From the NCBI GenBank assembly GCA_030638185.1, contig DAOWFD010000286.1, positions 1 through 5,615 on the forward strand: 5,615 nt of DNA, given 5' to 3'. The notes under the pieces were generated by a model that did not search any database, was not told where the DNA came from, and saw only the letters and a list, made by a program, of their open reading frames with translations. Made by a program: the position numbers and the translations under genes. The stretch is from Candidatus Aegiribacteria sp. (GTDB lineage Bacteria > Fermentibacterota > Fermentibacteria > Fermentibacterales > JCC-6). Shown here one piece after another: positions 1-5,544 of this stretch (positions within the stretch are counted from its first letter, which is position 1; the number at the start of each line of letters is the position of its first letter).

Positions 1-1704
1 AACTTCCGGCACAGGTTCAACAAACCCGGCGGAGGGTTCCGGCTCCTCTGCGGGTCCGGGTGCGGATCCACATTCCATAGTATAACTCTGTTTTGCGTAA
101 AGGATCGTGTCATGCCTGAGCATTGCCCAGGATGCCAGGAAATTTGAAAGTGTATGGCGTTTCCACGCCTCTGTCCGCATGAAATCAGGATAGCCATCAC
201 CCTTTTCCTGCTGAAGAAGGTAAAGGCAGTGAAGCCATGACATGTAAAGCGTCGCATGCCAGTCAGCGGGGCTGTACTCCTCTATCATCCGATTCAGCGA
301 CTCAAGTGAGTCTGCGTAGGATACATACGCGAAATCTCCACGTTCTTCAAGGATAGAGATAGCAGCCTCACTGCCGAAGACCGCAGCAACATCGAGGCCT
401 GTGGGCATGAACCTGTTATTTCCCGATGGATTCAGTCCAACGGCCGGGAAGACAAGCTTCCCCAGAATTTCACTGTCAGGGGTGTATCTCTGCCCCAGGA
501 ATCTGAAACCGGTAGTTTTCTGGAATGCCTCCTGAAGATCACCCGGATCGAATTCCCCCTGTTCGTCCGGCATTGATATAAGCTCCCCGGTGCCGCTGTA
601 TATGGCGGGACCTGCAAAGTTGGAGTTTACATAATTCCTGAACAGCCGGTAGAAATCCATACTCCAAATTAGCTGGCTGTCTGCTGATTCACCTGCGGTT
701 TCCCGCGCAGCCTGGGCGTACTGTGGTACGGAAAGATCGTCCGCAAAACCGGCGAAGAAAGCGGTTATTTCATAGATTCTTCGCCACTTATCAAGAAGAA
801 GTTCTCCCGCATAGTCGATTTCCGACAGATCAGAAACGATACAGAGAGCGCTTGCGGTCATGGTGCGGGCATCTTCTTCGGAAACTATATATGTGGCCAT
901 CTGCCCGTTGGGGTCTCCTCCGTTAAGAAGGAATGTAAGCCTGCCCAGCCACATCATCGCCTTGAAATACCGCTCAAGCTCGGGGCTTGATGTGTAGTGT
1001 CCCCTCGGGACGTATTGGGAGTAGTCCTCCCGGTATCCCATAACTGGGCTGTCATCGAAGCCGACATGATCTTCTATCAACGATATTTCGGTCTCAACAG
1101 CTTCTGCAATGGATTGATCGGCTATAAAATCAGGATCGAGGCACGAGAGGGGTACCGCAAAGAATGCGGCGTTCAGTGTACAGCCTCTTTCAAGATTGCT
1201 TTCGTAAAGACACCTGCAGACGATTTCAAGATCACCGTAAAGGTAATTTTCTTCAATATCCTGGAGAATCTGGTCGAAGAAGATATGAAGCATGTGAAGA
1301 GGAATACCGGCTGATACATACACCGGCTGATCCCATGTTTCCATGATTTCATACGCTCTGATTGGATTGTTCGTGACACGGAACGGTTTGTAAACGACAA
1401 AACCATTCTCAAGCAGCATCTCAGGAATCCGGTCAATACCTGATTTATTCATGATTTCATTAAGATTGAACACATCTTCCGGGAGAACCGGTAGTTCCAG
1501 AGAAGCCATATCCGGAACAGTGCTTGATTCCACCGGCTCAAAGAAGCGAAGTGCAAAGGATTCAGCCACTGTTATCTCCCCGGGAAATTCCAGTTCACCT
1601 GAGGGAATAGTGTTCTGTGACGAAGTCATCGATTCACCTCCGTTGCTGCAACATGGAGTCAGTATCAGCATAAGGAACACAGCTATGGTAAAACCCGTCT
1701 TCAT
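1..1704 (-). CDS. DUF3160-family putative lipoprotein, C-terminus cut by window edge
   Basis: The minus-strand frame is open from ATG at 1704 to base 1, giving 568 residues with no stop; the stop lies outside the window. AAGGAG sits 9 nt before the ATG, which supports this start. The N-terminus has Lys2, a hydrophobic stretch at about 5-17, then Cys18-Cys19. This resembles a lipoprotein signal, although the lipobox (LTPC) is imperfect because Pro occupies the -1 position. I assign DUF3160 from remembered family hallmarks: SQYVPRGHYT at 229-238, FLASWAMLRHDTILYAKQSY near 522-541, and a Pro/Glu-rich linker leading into GFVEPVPE at about 560. The biochemical function of the family is not known to me. 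If the lipid signal is real, the protein would be anchored outside the cytoplasm. The gene is transcribed divergently from the repeat-protein gene. Family assignment is fairly sure; localisation is moderate. Confidence 0.85.
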   Translation of the reverse strand, partial: MKTGFTIAVFLMLILTPCCSNGGESMTSSQNTIPSGELEFPGEITVAESFALRFFEPVESSTVPDMASLELPVLPEDVFNLNEIMNKSGIDRIPEMLLENGFVVYKPFRVTNNPIRAYEIMETWDQPVYVSAGIPLHMLHIFFDQILQDIEENYLYGDLEIVCRCLYESNLERGCTLNAAFFAVPLSCLDPDFIADQSIAEAVETEISLIEDHVGFDDSPVMGYREDYSQYVPRGHYTSSPELERYFKAMMWLGRLTFLLNGGDPNGQMATYIVSEEDARTMTASALCIVSDLSEIDYAGELLLDKWRRIYEITAFFAGFADDLSVPQYAQAARETAGESADSQLIWSMDFYRLFRNYVNSNFAGPAIYSGTGELISMPDEQGEFDPGDLQEAFQKTTGFRFLGQRYTPDSEILGKLVFPAVGLNPSGNNRFMPTGLDVAAVFGSEAAISILEERGDFAYVSYADSLESLNRMIEEYSPADWHATLYMSWLHCLYLLQQEKGDGYPDFMRTEAWKRHTLSNFLASWAMLRHDTILYAKQSYTMECGSAPGPAEEPEPSAGFVEPVPEV

Positions 1705-1713
1705 AATCGGAAA

Positions 1714-1719
1714 CTCCTT
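1714..1719 (-). promoter_or_regulatory. Ribosome binding site of the DUF3160 gene
   Basis: On the minus strand the bases read AAGGAG, with 9 nt to the ATG at 1704. This is a near-consensus Shine-Dalgarno sequence and fixes the start of the gene. Confidence 0.8.
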
Positions 1720-1731
1720 TCGTTAATCTGA

Positions 1732-1759
1732 ATCATATACATATATTGACAATTATCTA
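1732..1759 (-). promoter_or_regulatory. Possible sigma-70-type promoter for the DUF3160 gene
   Basis: On the minus strand, TAGATA (1759-1754, four of six consensus -35 bases) is followed by a 16-nt spacer and TATGAT (1737-1732, five of six -10 bases). Transcription would begin near 1725, leaving a leader of about 20 nt that carries the ribosome binding site. The region is AT-rich and lies between divergent genes, where promoters are expected. A plus-strand promoter for the repeat-protein gene should lie in the same spacer. TTGACA at 1746-1751 and TATATT at 1742-1747 are partial matches, but neither has a convincing partner element. Confidence 0.4.
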
Positions 1760-1785
1760 TTCCAAGGCAATGAAATGGAGTAACG

Positions 1786-1806
1786 ATGAAAGTTGGTGTT
1801 TCATGA
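1786..1806 (+). CDS. Possible 6-codon leader ORF (MKVGVS) before the repeat-protein gene
   Basis: GGAG at 1777-1780 lies 5 nt before ATG 1786, the best ribosome binding site in this spacer. The reading frame encodes MKVGVS and stops at TGA 1804-1806. That stop overlaps the ATG at 1803 of the next gene as ATGA. The downstream ATG has no good Shine-Dalgarno of its own, so ribosomes finishing this peptide could restart there. The peptide has no visible function, so any role would be translational coupling. The alternative is that the Shine-Dalgarno serves the longer in-frame start poorly and this ORF is a chance arrangement. Confidence 0.4.
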   Translation: MKVGVS

Positions 1807-2135
1807 AACAGGTTTTTATGATTCTTGCCGCTGCCACAGCCGCTGCGGTCGCAGGTAACGTGTATGAATGTGACTATGAATACCAGGCTGATCTGAACAT
1901 ATTCATCGTGGATTACGAGTATCAGGCTGACATATCGGTTTTTGTGGTCGACTACGAATACCAGTCCGACGGAGAAGACGCCCTATGGTTTTTTGTGGAT
2001 TACGAGTACCAGTCGGATATCGATATCTACTACGTTGATTACGAGTATCAGGCGGACCTCTGCGTATACTTCGTAGAATACGAATACCAGGCTGGCTGGG
2101 ACGGAGACAATAAATGGAAGATGAGGCTTCATTAG
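1803..2135 (+). CDS. Exported DUF6150-like repeat protein (predicted knotted fold)
   Basis: The protein is 110 residues from ATG 1803. Residues 1-18 look like a signal peptide: Lys2, a hydrophobic and Ala-rich core, and possible cleavage after AVA or VAG. The mature part is almost entirely six copies of [DE]YEYQ[AS][DG], starting at residues 24, 37, 50, 66, 79 and 92. The spacing is 13, 13, 16, 13 and 13 residues. The linkers are alternating hydrophobic strands such as LNIFIVV-type segments, and the third linker carries a GEDALW insertion. This order, including the central longer unit with ALW and the terminal QAGW, matches my memory of the DUF6150 family, also called Septknot and linked with a 7_1 protein knot. 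Biological function is unknown. Cys23 and Cys87 could pair if the protein is exported. In-frame starts at TTG 1746 and ATG 1770 exist but would bury the signal peptide. A PrsW-type protease gene follows 33 nt downstream, probably in the same transcript. Confidence 0.85.
   Translation: MKQVFMILAAATAAAVAGNVYECDYEYQADLNIFIVDYEYQADISVFVVDYEYQSDGEDALWFFVDYEYQSDIDIYYVDYEYQADLCVYFVEYEYQAGWDGDNKWKMRLH
1872..2096 (+). repeat. Six in-frame coding repeats, 39/39/48/39/39 bp apart
   Basis: Units start at 1872, 1911, 1950, 1998, 2037 and 2076, each 21 bp, and encode [DE]YEYQ[AS][DG]. The protein motif is nearly invariant, but third codon positions vary: Asp GAC or GAT, Tyr TAT or TAC, Glu GAA or GAG, Ala GCT or GCG. 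Gln is always CAG. This points to old repeats held by selection on the protein rather than recent DNA duplication. Confidence 0.9.
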
Positions 2136-2168
2136 ACCAGCATCCTGTAACATCGTAATCCGCTGAAT

Positions 2169-2882
2169 ATGAACCTTGCCATTTCACTAATACTTGCGAT
2201 AGTCCCCGCCCTCATAATTGTCATATACTTCTACAGGAAAGACAGGGCGAAGCCGGAGCCAAAGGGGATTATCATCAGGATATTCCTTCTGGGACTTCTC
2301 TCAACGGTCCCGGCCATATTCATAGAAATGGGTGTCAACCAACTGGGGAACTTCCTGAATCCCTACAGGGCTCTGTATCCAGTTTTCAAGGCTTTCATCG
2401 TTGCAGGACTGGTGGAGGAAAGCCTGAAACTGTTCATTGTAAAGAAGTATGCCTTTCGAAGGAAGTGCTTTGATGAAGTTATGGATGGAATTGTCTATAC
2501 CGTAGTTGCGGGGATGGGTTTCGCATGTCTGGAGAACGTCCTGTATGTACTGGGAAGGGGTATAACAGTAGGCATTCTCAGAGCGTTTACTTCAATTCCA
2601 ATGCATGCTTCAGTATCGGTTATCATGGGCTACTGGATAGGAATGGCGAAATTCAGTACGAACAGGGGATCCAGGCGAAGGCTTATTCTGAAGGGTTTTC
2701 TTCTTGCCGTATTATTTCATGGTCTTTACGACCTCTGCATATTCGCAATCCCCTTCTGGAATGAATTCATGGTGCTTGGTCTTCTGCCGGTTCTGATATG
2801 GGCAATGCTTCTGGCGAAGCGCAGAATAAGAGCTGCTCTGAAGGAAGATGAGGAAGCAGGCAGAATTCCCCTGACCTGTTAG
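2169..2882 (+). CDS. prsW: PrsW-family intramembrane metalloprotease
   Basis: A 237-residue membrane protein with about seven hydrophobic segments. It shows the PrsW pattern in order: an N-terminal helix followed by FYRKDRAKPEPKG (21-33); GLVEESLKL with Glu83-Glu84 and Lys87; FDEVMDGIVY then GFACLENVLY with Glu122 and Asn123; RAFTSIPMHA with His146; and HGLYDL with His184 and Asp188. In this family (distantly related to CAAX proteases) the Glu-Glu and His residues are the likely metal-binding catalytic set. Bacillus PrsW makes the first cut in an anti-sigma factor. No anti-sigma or sigma gene is visible here, so the substrate is unknown. An in-frame stop at 2148-2150 limits upstream extension, so ATG 2169 is the natural start, although no clear Shine-Dalgarno precedes it. 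Coupling to the upstream repeat-protein gene, 33 nt away, is possible. The charged C-terminal tail (218-237) is probably cytoplasmic. Confidence 0.87.
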   Translation: MNLAISLILAIVPALIIVIYFYRKDRAKPEPKGIIIRIFLLGLLSTVPAIFIEMGVNQLGNFLNPYRALYPVFKAFIVAGLVEESLKLFIVKKYAFRRKCFDEVMDGIVYTVVAGMGFACLENVLYVLGRGITVGILRAFTSIPMHASVSVIMGYWIGMAKFSTNRGSRRRLILKGFLLAVLFHGLYDLCIFAIPFWNEFMVLGLLPVLIWAMLLAKRRIRAALKEDEEAGRIPLTC

Positions 2883-2923
2883 GCGATCAGGGAAGCAATC
2901 GATTATATTTCCTGCACTTGACA

Positions 2924-2960
2924 GGGCAAGGCTATTTCCGGCTTTGTCCCTTTCTTTTAA
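2924..2960 (+). terminator. Probable Rho-independent terminator after the PrsW-family gene
   Basis: GGGCAAGGC (2924-2932) can pair with GCTTTGTCCC (2941-2950), giving nine pairs with one G-U wobble and one bulged base around an 8-nt loop. The T-rich stretch TTTCTTTTAA follows directly. It begins about 41 nt after the stop at 2882. It lies only about 20 nt before the start of the next gene, so it may act as a partial terminator or attenuator rather than a full stop. TTGACA at 2918-2923 resembles a -35 box but lacks a good -10. Confidence 0.5.
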
Positions 2961-2967
2961 TACATGC

Positions 2968-2976
2968 GGGAGGTGA
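2968..2976 (+). promoter_or_regulatory. Strong Shine-Dalgarno deciding the start of the YitT-family gene
   Basis: GGGAGGTGA matches the anti-Shine-Dalgarno almost fully. GGAGG ends 8 nt before GTG 2982. The upstream in-frame ATG at 2964 would place this site inside the coding sequence and has no ribosome binding site of its own, so GTG 2982 is preferred. Confidence 0.85.
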
Positions 2977-2981
2977 TTAGA

Positions 2982-3920
2982 GTGAGCATAAGGAATGAAC
3001 TTCAGGACTACACCGGCATTTTAGCAGGTTCGATCCTGTTTGGAATTGCCTATGCGTGGTTCCTGTTTCCCTTCCGGATATCGCCTGGCGGCGTAGCCGG
3101 TCTGGCCCAGGTTCTATACCACTGGACAGGTATCTCCGAAAGTATCTGGATGTTCGGTTTTAATGTACCTCTCTTCTTCTTAGGTTACGTGGCAGTAGGG
3201 AAGCAATTCGGGATAAGAAGTCTTGTGGGAATGCTCATGTCGAATACCATGTGCTGGGTATTTCAGCCTTCCCATCTATCATTTATTGTAAATTACGAAA
3301 ATCTGGTACATAACGTTGCCGGAGAGGGACAGCTACCCCGGCTGACTGTCTTTTTTACCGGTAATTCCGAAATGGACATACTCCTTGCTTCCATAGCGGG
3401 TTCCGCTCTGCTTGGAATAGGCCTTGGTCTGATTTTCAAATTCCGGGGTTCTACCGGTGGAACTGATATTCCTGTGGCAATACTGAAAAAATATGGCGGT
3501 GTATCGATAAGCACCGGCTACTGGATGATCGAATCCCTGATCATTCTCGCGGTTGGCTTCGTATTCAGAAATCCGGTTATCGTCATCTGGGCCTATCTTA
3601 ACCTTTTCCTCACAAGTAGAATGACTGATTTTGCGGCTGAGGGTATGCCTTATGTGAAAGCGGTGATGATCATTACAGAGAAACCGGATGAAGTAAGGGA
3701 TGTCATTTTCCAGAAGCTCAACCGGGGAGTGACTTTTCTCAAAGCTGAAGGAGGATATAGAAGGACAAAGAAGGATGTCATATACGTCTGTATTCATCGC
3801 AGGCAGGTTATGATACTTAGGAGAATACTGAAGGGGATTGACCCGGATGCTTTCATGGTGCTGCATGACGCTTACGATGTAATGGGATACGGATTCAGGC
3901 AGAGGACACTGACGTACTGA
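2982..3920 (+). CDS. YitT-family (DUF161 plus DUF2179) membrane protein
   Basis: Starting at GTG 2982 the protein has 312 residues; starting at ATG 2964 it would have 318. The first two thirds are an integral membrane region with hydrophobic segments at about 11-31, 55-73, 80-95, 131-152 and 182-212. Family hallmarks are ISPGGVAGLA (33-42) and FRGSTGGTDI (154-163), the latter being the signature of YitT/DUF161 proteins. The last part, from about residue 226 (VMIITEKPDEVRDVIFQKLN) to 304, matches the soluble DUF2179 domain, which folds like PII regulatory domains and presumably senses a ligand. The transported substrate of the family is not established. The gene follows a putative terminator, so it probably has its own promoter or depends on read-through. 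The loop at about 99-130, between the third and fourth segments, looks somewhat long for the family. Confidence 0.9.
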   Translation: MSIRNELQDYTGILAGSILFGIAYAWFLFPFRISPGGVAGLAQVLYHWTGISESIWMFGFNVPLFFLGYVAVGKQFGIRSLVGMLMSNTMCWVFQPSHLSFIVNYENLVHNVAGEGQLPRLTVFFTGNSEMDILLASIAGSALLGIGLGLIFKFRGSTGGTDIPVAILKKYGGVSISTGYWMIESLIILAVGFVFRNPVIVIWAYLNLFLTSRMTDFAAEGMPYVKAVMIITEKPDEVRDVIFQKLNRGVTFLKAEGGYRRTKKDVIYVCIHRRQVMILRRILKGIDPDAFMVLHDAYDVMGYGFRQRTLTY

Positions 3921-3990
3921 GACCCGGAACTGGACACGTCGGGCCGGTTGATGCAGAATGTACGGTAGTAAGAAGAGGAATTAAAAAAAT

Positions 3991-4041
3991 ATGAAATCCG
4001 TTAAGACATTTTCGCTAATCTGTCGGAATCCGGCATGCTGA
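3991..4041 (+). CDS. Possible 16-codon leader ORF overlapping the tatD start
   Basis: ATG 3991 opens a 16-codon frame (MKSVKTFSLICRNPAC) ending at TGA 4039-4041. It therefore overlaps the tatD ATG at 4035 by 7 nt in another frame. An AGAGGA sequence lies about 12 nt upstream of its start, which is a little far for a Shine-Dalgarno. tatD itself has only a weak GGA before its ATG, so restarting after this short frame is a plausible way to translate it. No function of the peptide is recognised, and it could be chance. Confidence 0.35.
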   Translation: MKSVKTFSLICRNPAC

Positions 4042-4799
4042 TAGATACACACTGCCATCTGTTCATGAAACCGCTATGCGGAGATATTGACGGTGTTCTG
4101 AAAAGGGCTGCCGCGAAGGGCATTTCGGCGATTATCGTACCCGCTGTAGAAACCGGATCCTGGAAGAGTGTAGCTGAATTGTCAGAATATCCATCCGTTT
4201 ATCCTGCGCTTGGTCTTCACCCGTGGTGCGCCGATGAGAAGCTTGACACTGGTATGCTTGGAAAGCTTCTGATCGAAACAGGTTCGGTTGCCGTGGGTGA
4301 AATAGGTCTTGATTTCAAAATCGATAAACCCGACAGAATTACCCAGATTACTGTATTCCGTATACAGTTGGATCTGGCAGCAGAACTTGTCTTGCCTGTT
4401 ATTCTGCACTGCCGGGGAGCTTTCGATGAAATGCTGTCCATTCTTTCTGAAAAGAAATACAAAGGACATATTACAGGAGTAGTGCATGCCTTTACAAGAG
4501 GGGTTCAACTGGCTGAGCGTTTCCTTGATCTGGGTTTCTACATTGCATTCGGAGGGGCTGTGACAAGGCCTCGGGCGAAAAGAGCCAGAAAATCCGCTAC
4601 CAATGTACCTCTGGATAGAATTCTTCTTGAAACAGACGCTCCTTCCATCGGAATTGATGGGATTGAACCCGAGAGGGTGGAGCCGGCGCATGTGGCAGGG
4701 ATAGGTGAATCGTTGGCGATGCTTCGCGGAATCAGTTTTAAGGAGGTTGCCGAGCAAACTACCTCAAACGTCCGGGAACTGTTCGGAATAGAGATATGA
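4035..4799 (+). CDS. tatD: TatD-family metal-dependent hydrolase
   Basis: A 254-residue soluble TIM-barrel hydrolase, the usual family length. The full metal-ligand set is visible: H6 and H8 in DTHCHL, E89 in GEIGLDF, H125 in ILHCRG, H151 in VVHAF, and D201 in LLETDAP. GLHPW (60-64) and the C-terminal EPAHVAGIGESLAMLRGISFKEVAEQT region are also typical. TatD proteins are cytoplasmic divalent-metal nucleases, with reported 3'-5' DNA exonuclease activity and a proposed role in DNA repair and degradation; they are not part of Tat export. The start at MLIDTHCHL is the standard family N-terminus, and an in-frame stop at 4002 prevents much extension. The gene ends in ATGA overlapping tcdA, so the two are almost certainly co-translated. 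The exact nucleic-acid substrate of this subgroup cannot be told from sequence. Confidence 0.95.
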   Translation: MLIDTHCHLFMKPLCGDIDGVLKRAAAKGISAIIVPAVETGSWKSVAELSEYPSVYPALGLHPWCADEKLDTGMLGKLLIETGSVAVGEIGLDFKIDKPDRITQITVFRIQLDLAAELVLPVILHCRGAFDEMLSILSEKKYKGHITGVVHAFTRGVQLAERFLDLGFYIAFGGAVTRPRAKRARKSATNVPLDRILLETDAPSIGIDGIEPERVEPAHVAGIGESLAMLRGISFKEVAEQTTSNVRELFGIEI

Positions 4800-5542
4800 C
4801 TGAAAGAAGATTCGACAGGGTTATCGACTTCCTTGGCAGGGATTCGTTTCTGGAGATACGCAGGGCGAACGTTACAGTTATCGGTCTTGGCGGAGTTGGC
4901 TGTCATGCGGCAGCTGCACTCGCAAGAAGCGGTATTGGGAACCTCCGCCTTGTGGATTTTGATAAGCTTACAGAAACATCTCTGAACAGGAATCCCATGG
5001 CCGGATCATGGGACTGCGGTGGATACAAAGTTGATATTGTAGCTGATCAGCTTCGCAGAACCTGCCCCGATACCCGGGTTGAAACCGTTACGGAGTTTTT
5101 CCATTCGGACACCGCTGATTCGATCCTCAAGCCGGTCCCCGATGTCGTTGTCGATGCAATAGACAGCCTTAATCCAAAAGCTGCTCTGCTCGAGTACTGC
5201 GTTGAACACAGTATACCTGTTTTCAGCAGTATGGGGGCTTCGGGAAGGAGAGATCCGTCACTTGTCAGAACAGGTGACTTATCCCGGACAAGATGCTGCC
5301 CTCTGGCAAGACAGCTCAGAAAGTATCTTCGTAAGCGCGGAATTACCCGCGGTATATCCTGCGTGTATTCAACTGAGCCTGCAGGCGATCATTCGCTTCC
5401 TCCCGATATGGACGATCAGATATTTCACAGGGGGAGAATAAGAAACCGGATACCCAGCCTGATAGTAATGCCAGGGATTTTCGGGTATACCCTTGCGGGA
5501 ATGGTGCTGGATCATATATCGGCAAGAAGAGAAGTACCATAG
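4796..5542 (+). CDS. tcdA: TcdA, tRNA threonylcarbamoyladenosine dehydratase (E1-like)
   Basis: A 248-residue ThiF/E1-like adenylating enzyme. The Rossmann nucleotide loop GLGGVG is at 30-35, acidic residues D54 and D56 follow strand two, and the NRN segment (64-66) supplies the expected Arg. K78 and the DAIDS motif (120-124) complete the ATP site. SSMGASGRRDP (144-154), TGDLSRT and CVYSTEPA (189-196) match TcdA (CsdL/YgdL) rather than ThiF or MoeB, and the paired zinc-binding CxxC motifs of the latter are absent. TcdA uses ATP to dehydrate t6A37 of ANN-decoding tRNAs to cyclic t6A, sharpening decoding. It is slightly shorter than the E. coli enzyme (about 268 residues). The start overlaps the tatD stop by ATGA. 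The TAG stop lies two bases from the 3' end of selC on the other strand. Confidence 0.93.
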   Translation: MTERRFDRVIDFLGRDSFLEIRRANVTVIGLGGVGCHAAAALARSGIGNLRLVDFDKLTETSLNRNPMAGSWDCGGYKVDIVADQLRRTCPDTRVETVTEFFHSDTADSILKPVPDVVVDAIDSLNPKAALLEYCVEHSIPVFSSMGASGRRDPSLVRTGDLSRTRCCPLARQLRKYLRKRGITRGISCVYSTEPAGDHSLPPDMDDQIFHRGRIRNRIPSLIVMPGIFGYTLAGMVLDHISARREVP

Positions 5543-5544
5543 AA

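Noticed and set aside
997..1314. Plus-strand frame of 105 codons
   Set aside because: It lies wholly inside the DUF3160 gene, which is continuous on the other strand and carries family motifs.
1746..1774. TTGACA as a plus-strand -35 box
   Set aside because: At 17-nt spacing the -10 would be AATGAA, matching only three of six bases.
1746..1805. Longer N-terminus of the repeat protein from TTG 1746 or ATG 1770
   Set aside because: It adds polar residues before the hydrophobic signal peptide, and neither start has a suitably spaced ribosome binding site.
1872..2096. Regular 39-bp spacing resembling a CRISPR or tandem repeat array
   Set aside because: The repeats are in frame, encode one conserved peptide motif and vary at synonymous sites; this is a coding repeat.
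1903..2187. Minus-strand open frame with Arg/Pro-rich repeats
   Set aside because: It is the antisense shadow of the repeat gene; its repeats mirror the plus-strand repeats and it has no recognisable fold or start signal.
3333..3866. Minus-strand frame of 177 codons
   Set aside because: It is antisense to the well-supported YitT gene, and its composition is that of a shadow frame.
3928..3949. Hairpin after the YitT gene
   Set aside because: It has only a six-pair stem with a wobble and no T run follows, so it is not supported as a terminator.
3918..3968. UGA at the end of the YitT gene as selenocysteine, given nearby selC
   Set aside because: The family normally ends near this point, and the downstream codons up to the next stop show no recognisable domain.
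4182..4757. Minus-strand frame of 191 codons
   Set aside because: It is antisense to tatD, whose full catalytic set is intact.
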